The notes under the pieces are model-generated. The model searched no databases. It saw only the letters and a program-made list of their open reading frames with translations, and was not told the DNA's origin. Shown here in pieces: positions 25,725-34,114 of a DNA stretch of 64,000 bases. This DNA is from JALYZC01 sp963725645. GTDB taxonomy: Bacteria; Actinomycetota; Thermoleophilia; Solirubrobacterales; Solirubrobacteraceae. A program made the translations under genes and the position numbers. Each line of letters starts with the position of its first letter. Position 1 is the stretch's first letter. Where the stretch lies: contig CAVRZD010000006.1 of NCBI GenBank assembly GCA_963725645.1, positions 682,001 through 746,000 of the forward strand. Reading direction: 5' to 3'.

Positions 25725-26528
25725 GTGACCGACGTTCTCGCGACCGACCGCCCGACACCGTCGGTGCGCGCAGTGACGCTGAACCGGCCGGACGCGCTCA
25801 ACGCGATGAACGCCGAGCTGTGCGGCGCGCTGCACGACGAGCTGCGCAGCGTGGCCGCCGACCGCTCGTGTCGCGTGGTCGTGCTCACGGGCGCCGGACG
25901 CGCCTTCTGCGCGGGGGTCGACCTGCGCGGCTACGGCGATGCGCCCGGCAACGACGGGAGCGACCCGGCGCGGGACATGCTCTCCAACCAGGAGCACATG
26001 TCCTCGCTGGTGCTTCGCCTGCGCGCCACGCCGCAGCCGATCATCGCGGCCGTCAACGGCGGCGCGGCGGGCATCGGCCTCGCGCTCACGCTCGGCAGCG
26101 ACATCCGCTACGCCGCTCGGGATGCCGTCTTCCGCGCCGCCTTCCTCAACGTCGGCGTGTCCAACTGCGACATGGGCACGAGCTGGCTGCTACCACGGCT
26201 GATCGGTGCCTCGCGCGCGCACGAGATGATGCTGACCGGCCGCCGTGTGGGCGCCGAGGAGGCCGAGCGGATCGGCCTGGCAGCCGGCGTGGTCGACGGC
26301 GAGGGGCTGATGGCGCGCGCGCTCGAGGCCGCCGAGCAGATCGCGGCCTGGGCCCCGTGGGGGATCCGCCTGACCAAGCGCGGCATGTGGTCGGCGCTGG
26401 AGGTCTCGGCCGAGCAGGCCGCGATCGAGTACGAGGACCGCCAGCAGATCATGGGGCTGCACGGCAAGGCGCCAGCCGAGGCGGTGGCGGCGTTCCTCGA
26501 GAAGCGCCCCGCCGAGTTCAGGGACTGA
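25725..26528 (+). CDS. Enoyl-CoA hydratase/isomerase (crotonase) family protein
   Basis: A 267-residue crotonase-fold enzyme starting with GTG at 25725. VTLNRPDALNAMN is the N-terminal signature, AFCAGVDLRGYG forms the first oxyanion hole and VNGGAAGIGLALTLGSDIRYA the second. At the usual catalytic-Glu site it reads AAFLNVGVSNCDMGTSWLLPRLIG, with an Asp-containing CDMG. This is common in a subgroup of actinobacterial EchA proteins and makes ordinary hydratase activity uncertain. The 3' end overlaps the convergent LtrA remnant stop by 11 bases. Substrate is unknown. Confidence 0.88.
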   Translation: MTDVLATDRPTPSVRAVTLNRPDALNAMNAELCGALHDELRSVAADRSCRVVVLTGAGRAFCAGVDLRGYGDAPGNDGSDPARDMLSNQEHMSSLVLRLRATPQPIIAAVNGGAAGIGLALTLGSDIRYAARDAVFRAAFLNVGVSNCDMGTSWLLPRLIGASRAHEMMLTGRRVGAEEAERIGLAAGVVDGEGLMARALEAAEQIAAWAPWGIRLTKRGMWSALEVSAEQAAIEYEDRQQIMGLHGKAPAEAVAAFLEKRPAEFRD

Positions 26529-26988
26529 GCGGCGCCGCCGCGCGGCGCTCGCGCGCCGTCTCGACCGCGCAGAGCGCGGCGAGGACCGCGGTGACGAGGC
26601 CGGCGAGCGCCCACGCGGCCAGCCCCCCACCGGCGACGAAGGTCACGGCCAGCGCCGCCACCGCCCACAGCCTGGCGTGGCTGACCGACCCGCCCATGCG
26701 CAGGCGGAAGGCGACGTGGGCGGCCAGGTACAGGGCCACGCCGCCGCAGAAGGCCAGCCGCGCCGCGTCGCTCAGCGGCTCCCCGACGTCGTGGATCGCG
26801 AACTTCTCGCCGACGGCGAAGATGATGATCCCGGCGACCAGCGGGATGTGCAGGTAGCTGTAGGCGTCCGCGCCCGCGAGGACCGGGTCGACGTGGCGTC
26901 GCAGCCGCTCCTCGGCGGTCGCGGCGAACGAGTCGAAGTAGGTCCACCACAGGCCGACGCTGATGAGGAGCCCGAGCGCGACCGCCAT
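26518..26988 (-). pseudogene. LtrA-like membrane protein, C-terminal fragment
   Basis: The conserved part starts near the ATG at 26988: MAVALGLLISVGLWWTYFDSFAATAEERL, then DAYSYLHIPLVAGIIIFAVGEKFAIHDVGEPLSDAARLAFCGGVALYLAAHVAFRLRMGG. These are the last helices of the low-temperature-requirement A (LtrA) family, whose members are about 380-400 residues long. Here only about 156 residues remain. The frame upstream of 27000 is an out-of-register shadow of the coiled-coil gene. The first six or so helices have been lost, and I see no promoter immediately upstream, so a functional protein is unlikely. Confidence 0.65.
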
Positions 26989-27029
26989 GTCCGGCAGTAT
27001 CGCTTGGGGTGCCAGCCGCCGAGCGGGCG

Positions 27030-28059
27030 TCAGACCGCGCCGACGAGGTCCTCGCTCTGGCGCGTGAGCTCGGCGATGCGCTCCTCGAGCCGGGAGGCGC
27101 GCGCCTCGAGGACCGCGCGCGCTCGCTCGGCATCGCCGTTGGCGTCCGGCTCCAGTGCCCGCCGCGCCTGCTCGGCCACCTCCCGCTCGAGCGTCTCGAT
27201 CTGCGCCGCCAGCTCGGCGACGTGCGCCTCCAGCGCGGCGCGCGCCTGCTCGGCGTCGAGCGCGCGGGTGTGCCGCGCCGGACAGGCGCAGCACGAGGTG
27301 CGCCTCGCGCTGCTCGAGCTCGGACACGCGATCGCGCAGCGCGAAGACGTCGCCCGTTGCGAGCGCCGCGTGGGTCTAGGCGGTCGCCGCCCGCTGGTCG
27401 GCCTCGCGCAGGGCGCCCGAGAGCTCGCGCTCGCGCTCCTTCGCGGTCGTGCGGGTCCGCTCGAGCTCGGCGTCGGCCTGGGCGAGCTGCTCGTCCTGGG
27501 CGGAGAGCTTGAACTCGAGCACGTGTGCGGCACCGAGCGCGATGTCGAGGGGAGCGCGCAACGTATGGGGCGCCACGGTGTCGGAGGACAGCGCGGCGTC
27601 GAGCGCGAGGAGCGTCGTGTTCACGACGTCCGCCTCGACCTGCGCGGGCTCTGAAGCGCGGTCGTCGGGCAGCCGTTCTGAGACGGGAACCGGCAGTGGC
27701 CAGGTGGCGACGCCGGGAAGGCGCAGGGCGAAGCCGCCCAGCTGCGTGAAGGCGTCCAGCGGCACGAGGTGGTTCGTGTGCCACGGAGACGGGGTGTCGA
27801 GGCCGCCGGTGGGATACGCGAACCCGCGATCCAGCGGCGCGATGCGGTGGTCGGCGCAGCCCGGGTCGACCACCAGCAGCGGCGCGGGCATGGTCGCGTG
27901 GGCGGGCGCGCGCCACCGGCCCCGGAGCCGGACGCGCGCGGTGTCCCGCGTGACCGGCAGGTAGCTGAACTCGTCGATCGCGAGCGTGGTCTCGCGGCGC
28001 GACGGCCGAAGACCGACGGCACGGCGCATCGCTCGCATGAGGCGCGTATCCCAGATCAC
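27030..28059 (-). pseudogene. Coiled-coil protein of unknown function, with a stop and a frameshift
   Basis: From a GTG at 28059 (or the ATG at 28038) 227 residues read to a TAG at 27376. The N-terminal part (IDEFSYLPVTRDTARVRLRGRW...PAPLLVVDPG...HTNHLVPLDAF) is not a family I recognise. The end becomes heptad-like (QDEQLAQADAELERTRTTAKERERELSGALREADQ). The same frame continues after the TAG as ALRDRVSELEQREAHLVLRLSG. At about 27290 the coiled coil moves to a second frame (LDAEQARAALEAHVAELAAQIETLEREVAEQ) and ends properly at 27030. So one nonsense codon and one frameshift split a gene of about 340 codons. The function is unknown. Confidence 0.6.
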
Positions 28060-28435
28060 CGAGGAATACCACAGATGGGCAGGTCTTCGCCGCGACCGTC
28101 AGGGATGGTGCCGCCGCGGGTTGCGCGGTGGCTCGCCGGTAGGAGGAGGTAGGCGTCAAACGGGTAGCGCGGCTGTGTGTCGGACCGTTTTCACGACCAC
28201 GGCAGCGAGGCTTCGCGCGGAAGCGCCGCTCGTTGCGCCTGATGCTCAGGGCTCCTCGAGGATGAAGAACTCGAAGCAGCCGGGCGGGTAACACACGATC
28301 TGCGACTGATAGGCCAGGACGCGACGGTCCAGAGCTTCAGACGCCTTAAACTGGTCCGCGAGCGCGGCGCAGCGCCGGAGCGCTGCGCGGGTGCGTTCCC
28401 GTCTGAAGGGTCGCTCGCGAAGTACGGTGCAAACG
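28060..28435. other. Intergenic stretch with a possible remnant reading frame
   Basis: No convincing gene. On the reverse strand, 28246-28440 reads CAALADQFKASEALDRRVLAYQSQIVCYPPGCFEFFILEEP before a stop. This looks protein-like but has no usable start codon before it enters the ligase gene, so it may be the tail of a lost gene. The rest shows no clear hairpin, repeat or promoter. Confidence 0.3.
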
Positions 28436-29431
28436 ATGCGATCCGCGAGTGACCCGTTCGCCGCGCTCTCCGAGCGGGAGCGCACGCTGCTGCGGCCGGC
28501 ACCGCTCCCGCGTTGGATCGAACCGATGGCCGCCACGCTGACCGACGAGCGCTTCGACGACCCGAACTGGGTCTTCGAGCGCAAGCTCGACGGGGTCCGC
28601 TGCCTCGCCTTCAAGCGAGCGGACGGCGGCGTGCGGCTGCTGTCGCGCAACCGGCTGAGCCAGAACGGCCGCTTCCCCGGGCTGGTGGCGGCGCTCGAGC
28701 GCCAGGCCGCCGAGGAGCTCGTCGTCGACGGCGAGGTCGTCGCCTTCGAGGGCTCGCGGACGAGCTTCAGCCGGCTCGCGCGGCGCAGCCGGGAGCCGGT
28801 CGCCGTGTACCTCTACGCGTTCGATCTCCTCCACCTCGACGGGTTCGATACACGCCCCCTGCCGCTGCGCGCGCGCAAGGCCCTGCTGCGCCGCGCCGTC
28901 GCCTTTGGGGGTCCGCTGCGGTTCACGCCGCACCGCAACCGGGACGGCCGGAAGCTGTTCAAGAGCGCCTGCCGCAACGGCTGGGAGGGGTTGATCGCGA
29001 AGCGCGCGGACAGCCCGTACGTCGGCAAGCGCTCGCGCGATTGGCTGAAGCTCAAGTGCGGCAACGAGCAGGAGCTCGTGATCGGCGGCTACACGGCGCC
29101 GCGAGGGACGCGCGAGGAGCTCGGCGCGCTGCTGCTCGGCTACTTCGAGCGCGGCCGCCTGCGCTACGCGGGCAAGGTCGGCACGGGCTTCGATCGCGAG
29201 ACGCTGCGCGACCTGGCGAAGCGGCTCGCGCCGTTGAGGCGCGACGACTCGCCGTTCGCCGACGAGGCGGCACCGCCACGCGGTACGACCTGGGTCGAGC
29301 CGCGGCTGGTCGCACAGATCGGCTTCAGCGAATGGACCCGCGACGGTCGCCTGCGCCATCCACGCTTCCTCGGCCTGCGCGACGACAAGGACGCCCGCGC
29401 GGTCGTGCGCGAGAAGGCGCGCCCGCGGTGA
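28436..29431 (+). CDS. ATP-dependent DNA ligase (LigD ligase-domain/LigC type)
   Basis: The ATG at 28436 gives 331 residues. The nucleotidyltransferase domain has motif I ERKLDGVR with the AMP-accepting Lys at 50, then VVDGEVVAFEG (motif III), GWEGLIAKRADSPYVGKRSRDWLKLKC (motifs IV and V). The C-terminal OB fold includes ELVIGGYTAPRGTREELGALLLGYFERGRLRYAGKVGTGF. It seals nicks and, in bacterial non-homologous end joining, closes the processed ends. It overlaps the next gene (LigD-type polymerase) as GTGA, so LigD activities are split over two genes. No Ku gene is visible in the window. Confidence 0.9.
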   Translation: MRSASDPFAALSERERTLLRPAPLPRWIEPMAATLTDERFDDPNWVFERKLDGVRCLAFKRADGGVRLLSRNRLSQNGRFPGLVAALERQAAEELVVDGEVVAFEGSRTSFSRLARRSREPVAVYLYAFDLLHLDGFDTRPLPLRARKALLRRAVAFGGPLRFTPHRNRDGRKLFKSACRNGWEGLIAKRADSPYVGKRSRDWLKLKCGNEQELVIGGYTAPRGTREELGALLLGYFERGRLRYAGKVGTGFDRETLRDLAKRLAPLRRDDSPFADEAAPPRGTTWVEPRLVAQIGFSEWTRDGRLRHPRFLGLRDDKDARAVVREKARPR

Positions 29432-30426
29432 CCGAGCGAATCCGCGCGGGCCGCCGCACGGTCGCGATCACCCACGCCGACCGCGTCGTGTTCCCGCGCG
29501 CCGGGTTGACCAAGCTCGACCTCGCTCGGCACTACGACCGCGTGGCTCCGGCCATGGTCCCGCACGTCCGCGACCGGCCGCTCGCCCTGGACGTCTATCC
29601 GCAGGGTGTACGGAGCGACGGCTACCTGATGAAGCAGATCCCCGCCCACTTTCCCGATTGGATCGCGCGGGCCACCATGCGCAAGCGCGGCGGCGAGGTC
29701 ACCCACGTCCTCGCCAACGATCGCGCGACGCTCGTGTACCTCGCCGGCCAGAACGTGGTCACGCTCCACACCTGGCCCAGTCGCGCCGACCGTCCCGATC
29801 ATCCCGACCGGCTGATCTTCGACCTCGATCCCTCGCGCGAGCGGTTCGCCGAGGTGCGCGCGGCGGCGTGCGCGCTCGGCGACCTCCTGCGCGATCTCGG
29901 CCTGGCGCCGTTCGCCATGACGACGGGCTCGCGCGGCCTGCATGTCGTGGTGCCGCTGCGCCGCCGCGAGCCTTTCGACACCGTGCGCGCGTTCGCCCGC
30001 GCGGTCGCAGAAGACCTCGTCGCTGGAGACCCGAGACGCCTGACGATCGCGCAGCGCAAGGCCGATCGCGGAAGCCGCATCTTCGTCGACGTCATGCGCA
30101 ACGCCTACGCCCAGCATGCCGTGGCCCCCTACGCGGTGCGCCCGCGGCCGACCGCCCCGGTCGCCACGCCGCTGCGCTGGGATGAGCTCGAGGACCGCCG
30201 GCTCGGGCCGCAACGGTGGACCGTGCAGACGATCGGCGACCGCCTGTTCGCCGAGGGAGATCCGTGGAAGGGGATCGCCCGAAGCGCCCGCGGGCTGAGC
30301 GGCGCCATCCGTCGGCGCGAGCACACCGAGAACCCGCCGCGCAAGCAGTCGGACCAGCTTCCGGAGGAGCGCTCGGCCTCCGAACGGGAGGAATCCGACG
30401 ACCAGGCCGACGCGCCTGCGACCTGA
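29428..30426 (+). CDS. LigD-type polymerase/primase domain protein
   Basis: The GTG at 29428 overlaps the ligase stop. The 332-residue product is the archaeo-eukaryotic-primase-like POL domain of LigD. ITHADRVVFPRAGLTKLDLARHYDRVAPAMVPHVRDRPLAL is the N-terminal signature. LIFDLDPS holds the catalytic Asp pair, GSRGLHVVVPL the nucleotide-binding SxGxHV-like motif, and RGSRIFVDVMRNAYAQHAVAPYAVRPRPTAPVATPL the third catalytic Asp region. The last 40 residues are charged and disordered. It fills and extends DNA ends, favouring ribonucleotides, before ligation. The 3'-phosphoesterase (PE) domain seen in some LigD proteins is not attached. Confidence 0.9.
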   Translation: MTERIRAGRRTVAITHADRVVFPRAGLTKLDLARHYDRVAPAMVPHVRDRPLALDVYPQGVRSDGYLMKQIPAHFPDWIARATMRKRGGEVTHVLANDRATLVYLAGQNVVTLHTWPSRADRPDHPDRLIFDLDPSRERFAEVRAAACALGDLLRDLGLAPFAMTTGSRGLHVVVPLRRREPFDTVRAFARAVAEDLVAGDPRRLTIAQRKADRGSRIFVDVMRNAYAQHAVAPYAVRPRPTAPVATPLRWDELEDRRLGPQRWTVQTIGDRLFAEGDPWKGIARSARGLSGAIRRREHTENPPRKQSDQLPEERSASEREESDDQADAPAT

Positions 30427-30441
30427 CCGCGGAGCGACGAG

Positions 30442-30798
30442 TCACTCGTCGCCGCCGATCTCGGCGAGCGCCGCGTCCAGGTCCGCCCAGACCGGAATGG
30501 TGGTCGGCACGCCGCTGACCTGCAGGACGCGTTCGAGCTGGGCGGAGGGTGCGAGGACGAGGCCGAATCGCTGGCGCCGCGTGCCGAGCTGCTCGTAGAG
30601 CCCGAAGAGCAGGTTGATGCCCGCGCTGTCGAGATAGCGGATGTCGGTGAGGACGACGATCAGGCCCGCGGCGCGGTTGCTCACGGCCCCGATCAGCTCG
30701 TCGCCCACGCGGGAGGCGTTGGCCGCGTCGACGTCGCCGCTCAGGAAGGCCACCGGCGTGCCGTCGTGGTGCTCGAGCCGCACGTTGGCGATCGTCAT
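30442..30798 (-). CDS. STAS-domain anti-anti-sigma factor
   Basis: A 118-residue SpoIIAA/RsbV-like protein. VAFLSGDVDAANASRVGDEL is the first conserved phrase, and DIRYLDSAGINLLFGLYEQL carries the phosphorylatable Ser (S58). The unphosphorylated form would bind an anti-sigma kinase and release a sigma factor; phosphorylation blocks this. It overlaps the upstream phosphatase/kinase gene by 4 bases (ATGA), so the two are co-translated partners. No sigma factor lies nearby. Confidence 0.88.
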   Translation of the reverse strand: MTIANVRLEHHDGTPVAFLSGDVDAANASRVGDELIGAVSNRAAGLIVVLTDIRYLDSAGINLLFGLYEQLGTRRQRFGLVLAPSAQLERVLQVSGVPTTIPVWADLDAALAEIGGDE

Positions 30799-32414
30799 CC
30801 GGCGCCTCCGGCCACCCGCCGGCGCAGCGTCACTACCGTCCCCTCCGGCTCACGCCGGTCGACCGACATCTCGTCGGTGAGTCCGCGCATGAGCAGGAGG
30901 CCGCGCCCACGATTGCGCTCCCGCTCGGGCCGCCATGTCCCGTCGTCGCTGACCCTGACGACGACCTGGTCGCCGTCGCGGATGGCGTGGACGTGGAAGT
31001 GGCCCTGTCGCGGCGGGTAGGCGTGCTCGGTCGCGTTCGCGCTCGCCTCCGAGCATGCGAGCACGATGTCGAAGGCGACCTGGTCGTCGACGCCGTTCTC
31101 CTTCAACCACCGGCCCAACTGACGGCGCATCGTCGAGAGCACCTCGGGATTCGCCGGGAGGCGCAACTCGAGCTGGGGGCCCAGCGGCAGCGTCTGCATC
31201 GCGATCAGCGCGATGTCGTCCTCCGGGCCGGCGTCGTCCGAGAGCTCCGAGAGCAGCCGGTCGCAGAACGCCTGGGGGAGGGGAGGTGGCCCGGCGGCCG
31301 CTCGTTTCAGCCGCGCGAGCCCCGCATCGAGCGGTTCGCCGCGCCGCTCGACGAGCCCGTCGGTGTAGAGCAGCAGCAGCGATCCCAGCGGCACGTCGAT
31401 GTCGTGCTGTTGGAAATGGGCGATGCGCGCCGCGCCCACCGGCGGGCCCGCGGGGAGGTCGAGGTAGTCGGCCGTTCCGTCGACGTCGACGAGGAGCGGC
31501 GGCGGGTGGCCGGCGCTGACCGCGGTGACGCGGTCGGTCTCCTGGTCGAACGCCAGGTAGGCGAGGGTCGCGGTGTCCTCGCCGCGGTCGCGGACGAGCA
31601 GGTCGTTGAGCCGGCCGGCCAGCGCGGCCGGGCCGTGTCCCTCGGAGGCGAAGGCGCGCACGGCCGTCCGCAGCTGCGCCATCAGGGTCGCCGCCGGAAT
31701 GCCGCGGCCGACGACGTCGCCGACCACCACGGCGACCCGGCCGTCTGGCAGGCTCAGGGTGTCGTACCAGTCTCCGCCGAGCTCGGCGCCCGCTGGAGCG
31801 GGGAGGTAGCGCCCGGCGATCCGGAGACCGGGGGAGTCGGGCAGTACGGCGGGCATGAGCGTCCGCTGAAGGGCCTCGGCCAGGTGATGCTGCTCGCTCA
31901 ACCGCGCGTGGTCGATGGCCATCGCGGCGCGGTCGCCGGCCACCCGCAGCAGGCGCACGTCGTCCTCCGTGAACTCCCGTCGCTGGAGCGTGCCGACGTG
32001 CAGGACGCCGATCAACCGCCTGTCCACGAGCAGCGGCACGCCGAGGAGCGACACGATGCCGCGCTCGCGCAACAGCGGGTTGAGGATGTCGGCGTGATCG
32101 ACGTCGGCGATCGCCAGCGGCTCGCGCTCCTTGGCGATCCGGCCGGCAAAGCCGGCGCCCACGGGGATCGCCAGCCCCCGCCGCACCTGTTCCTCGATGC
32201 CCTTCGCCGCCCGTGCGACCAGCACGCCGCGGCTGTCGTCGAGGAGCAGGATCGCCGCCGTATCGCTGCCGATGGCGGCGCTGATGCGGCCCAGCAGCGC
32301 GCCGAGCAGGTCCTCCATCGACAGATAGGCGAGCGCGGCGTCCGTGACGTCGTCGACGTCAGCCAGCGCCCGCTTCGGCCGCCGCTCCTCGGGAATGGGT
32401 GCCTCGTCCGCCAT
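30795..32414 (-). CDS. GAF-PP2C (SpoIIE-type) phosphatase with C-terminal HATPase anti-sigma kinase domain
   Basis: The start is the ATG at 32414 (539 residues); the longer upstream frame is spurious. Residues 20-170 form a GAF sensor (AYLSMEDLLGALLGRISAAIGSDTAAILLLDD). A SpoIIE/RsbU-type PP2C domain follows (AGRYLPAPAGAELGGDWYDTLSLPDGRVAVVVGDVVGRG; GEDTATLAYLAFD; LLLLYTDGLVERRGE; GPEDDIALIAMQ). From about 410 an RsbW-like kinase domain follows (VAFDIVLACSEASANATEHAY; VVRVSDDGTWRP; GRGLLLMRGLTDEM). One protein thus holds opposing activities on the STAS protein encoded next to it, forming a partner-switch module driven by a GAF-sensed signal. Confidence 0.9.
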   Translation of the reverse strand: MADEAPIPEERRPKRALADVDDVTDAALAYLSMEDLLGALLGRISAAIGSDTAAILLLDDSRGVLVARAAKGIEEQVRRGLAIPVGAGFAGRIAKEREPLAIADVDHADILNPLLRERGIVSLLGVPLLVDRRLIGVLHVGTLQRREFTEDDVRLLRVAGDRAAMAIDHARLSEQHHLAEALQRTLMPAVLPDSPGLRIAGRYLPAPAGAELGGDWYDTLSLPDGRVAVVVGDVVGRGIPAATLMAQLRTAVRAFASEGHGPAALAGRLNDLLVRDRGEDTATLAYLAFDQETDRVTAVSAGHPPPLLVDVDGTADYLDLPAGPPVGAARIAHFQQHDIDVPLGSLLLLYTDGLVERRGEPLDAGLARLKRAAAGPPPLPQAFCDRLLSELSDDAGPEDDIALIAMQTLPLGPQLELRLPANPEVLSTMRRQLGRWLKENGVDDQVAFDIVLACSEASANATEHAYPPRQGHFHVHAIRDGDQVVVRVSDDGTWRPERERNRGRGLLLMRGLTDEMSVDRREPEGTVVTLRRRVAGGAG

Positions 32415-32480
32415 ACGAGTGTCGCGTCGTGCATTTTGCAGCAGTCGGGCCGGTTCGACCGTTGCTGATAGAACCTCGCA

Positions 32481-33539
32481 ATGCGCGTCGTCGTCACCGG
32501 AGCGGCCGGCTTCATCGGATCGCACGTCGTCGAGCGCCTGCTCGACCGGGGGGACGACGTGGTCGGGATCGACGCGTTCACGCCGTTCTACGCTCCCGCC
32601 GTCAAGCGTCGCAACTGCGCCGGGCTCGTGGCGGATCGGCGCTTCGAGCTGCTGGTGCGGGACGTCAACGACCCGGGCCTCGCCCGTGAGCTGGCGGACG
32701 CGGACGCGGTCTGCCACCTCGCCGGCGCACCGGGCGTGCGCTCGGCGAACCGGCGGGAGCTCGAGCACGGCAACGTCCGCGCGACCCGAGCGGTCATGGC
32801 GGCGGTCGCGCGGGCGGCGGTCCCGCGCGTGGTGCTCGCGTCGTCCTCCTCGGTCTACGCGCCGGCCCCGGCACCGGTGGCCGAGGACGCGCCGCTCTCG
32901 CCGCTCTCGCCCTACGGTCGCTCGAAGCTGCACGCCGAGCGGCTCGCCGCGGCGCTGGCCGCACGCGATGGCACCGAGCTGGTGGTGCTGCGACTGTTCA
33001 CGGTCTACGGGCCGCGCCAGCGGCCCGACATGGCCTTCGCGCGCTTCATCGCGGCGGTGCGCGGCGACGGCGCGATGCCCGTGTACGGCGACGGCGGGCA
33101 GCGCCGGGACTTCACGTACGTGGGGGACGCCGCCGACGCGGTGCTCCTGGCGCTCGAACGGGGTCGCCCCGGCGCGGTCTACAACGTCTCGGGTGCGCGC
33201 GCGGCGACACTGGCGCACGCGTTCGAGCTCCTGGCGGAGCCGCTCAGCGGCGCCCCGCTGCTGGCGCCGGCCGCGGCCGACCGCCGCGAGCACCGCCACA
33301 TCTCCGCCGACATCACCCGCGCGCGGCGCGAGCTCGGCTACGCCCCGCGGGTACCGCTCGCGGAGGGCATCGTCGAGCAGGTCGCGGCCTTCGACTGCCA
33401 GAGCGCGATCTCCCCGGCGTCGGGCGCGGCGACGACGCTGCGCCAGCCGGCTGGGCCCTCGCGGGGCTCCAGCAGCACCGAGGCGCCGAGGAGCCGCGCC
33501 CGGTCCGTGACCTCGCCGATCTTGGACACCTCGACGTAG
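32481..33539 (+). CDS. NAD-dependent sugar epimerase/dehydratase (SDR), odd C-terminus
   Basis: A 352-residue extended SDR enzyme. MRVVVTGAAGFIGSHVVERLL is the NAD-binding GxxGxxG motif. SSSSVYAP (121-128) supplies the catalytic Ser, and SPYGRSKLHAE (143-153) the Tyr145-Lys149 pair. VLRLFTVYGPRQRPDMAFARFI and VYGDGGQRRDFTYVGDAADAVLLAL are the UDP-sugar-binding features of UDP-glucuronate/UDP-glucose 4-epimerases. Normal family sequence ends near EGIVEQVAAF (about base 33393). The last 47 residues are Ser/Ala/Arg-rich and antisense to the convergent VOC gene, so the natural stop appears to be lost. It is divergent from the phosphatase/kinase gene. Confidence 0.85.
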   Translation: MRVVVTGAAGFIGSHVVERLLDRGDDVVGIDAFTPFYAPAVKRRNCAGLVADRRFELLVRDVNDPGLARELADADAVCHLAGAPGVRSANRRELEHGNVRATRAVMAAVARAAVPRVVLASSSSVYAPAPAPVAEDAPLSPLSPYGRSKLHAERLAAALAARDGTELVVLRLFTVYGPRQRPDMAFARFIAAVRGDGAMPVYGDGGQRRDFTYVGDAADAVLLALERGRPGAVYNVSGARAATLAHAFELLAEPLSGAPLLAPAAADRREHRHISADITRARRELGYAPRVPLAEGIVEQVAAFDCQSAISPASGAATTLRQPAGPSRGSSSTEAPRSRARSVTSPILDTST

Positions 33540-33742
33540 GGCAGCCACAGCGGGCGTCGCGTCGGGCACTCCACGACGCCGCCGCCGATCTCCCCGCCCA
33601 GATCGAGCGCGAGGTAGGCGCCGCCGCCGGCGTCGACGCGCTCTGGGCGCCAGCCGCACAGTTCCGCGTAGAACGCGCAGGAGCGCGCGATGTTGCCGGT
33701 GTGCAGCTCGAGGTGGACCACGGGGTTCGAGGGCGGTCGCAT
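33338..33742 (-). CDS. VOC (glyoxalase-like) family protein
   Basis: A 134-residue protein from an ATG at 33742. VVHLELHTGNIARSCAFYAELCGWRPERV is the usual first beta-alpha module, with a His metal ligand in HLELHT. GAYLALDLGGEIGGGVVECPTRRPLWLPYVEV and VAAPDAGEIALWQSK complete one glyoxalase fold. Family sequence stops at about base 33400, and the last 16 residues (AATCSTMPSASGTRGA) look random. The gene overlaps the convergent epimerase by about 200 bases, unusual for two real genes, so one or both 3' ends are probably altered. The substrate is unknown. Confidence 0.78.
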   Translation of the reverse strand: MRPPSNPVVHLELHTGNIARSCAFYAELCGWRPERVDAGGGAYLALDLGGEIGGGVVECPTRRPLWLPYVEVSKIGEVTDRARLLGASVLLEPREGPAGWRSVVAAPDAGEIALWQSKAATCSTMPSASGTRGA

Positions 33743-33830
33743 GACGTCCTGTCCGTTCTTGACCGGCCGGGCTCCCGGAATTCATCGGTCGACCGCAAGG
33801 AGGACGTCACGCGGCGACGAAGCCCGCCTC

Positions 33831-34085
33831 GTGCCCGAGGCCTGGGTCTACCTGCTTCGCTGCGCGGACGGCTCGCTCTACTGCGGCTGGACGAACGACC
33901 TCGCGCGCCGACTAGAGGCGCACGCGTCCGGGCGCGGCGCGCGCTACACCGCGAGCCGCCGCCCGGTCGGGCTCGCCCTCGCTCGCCCGATGCCGGATGC
34001 CGGCGCGGCGCGGCGCGAGGAGGCGCGGATCAAGCGGCTCACGCGCGCCGAGAAGCTCACGCTGCTCGACGCGCGCGACCGCTGA
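33831..34085 (+). CDS. GIY-YIG domain nuclease-like protein (YhbQ/UPF0213 type)
   Basis: An 84-residue protein. AWVYLLRCADGSLYCGWTNDLARRLEAH is a GIY-YIG motif (here VYLL...LYCG), followed by the conserved Arg in LARRLEAH and GARYTASRRPVGL. EEARIKRLTRAEKLTLL ends the domain with the family Glu-rich helix. Proteins of this size are the UPF0213 group, whose DNA substrate is undefined. I use the GTG at 33831. An AAGGAGG lies about 30 bases upstream, too far to decide the start, so the true start may be earlier. Confidence 0.78.
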   Translation: MPEAWVYLLRCADGSLYCGWTNDLARRLEAHASGRGARYTASRRPVGLALARPMPDAGAARREEARIKRLTRAEKLTLLDARDR

Positions 34086-34114
34086 GCCTGATGCCCTGAC
34101 CTCGTGACCGTCCG

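Noticed and set aside
28246..28440. Possible small gene reading ALADQFKASEALDRRVLAYQ...
   Set aside because: Protein-like but without a start codon or ribosome site before it enters the ligase gene; kept only as an intergenic note.
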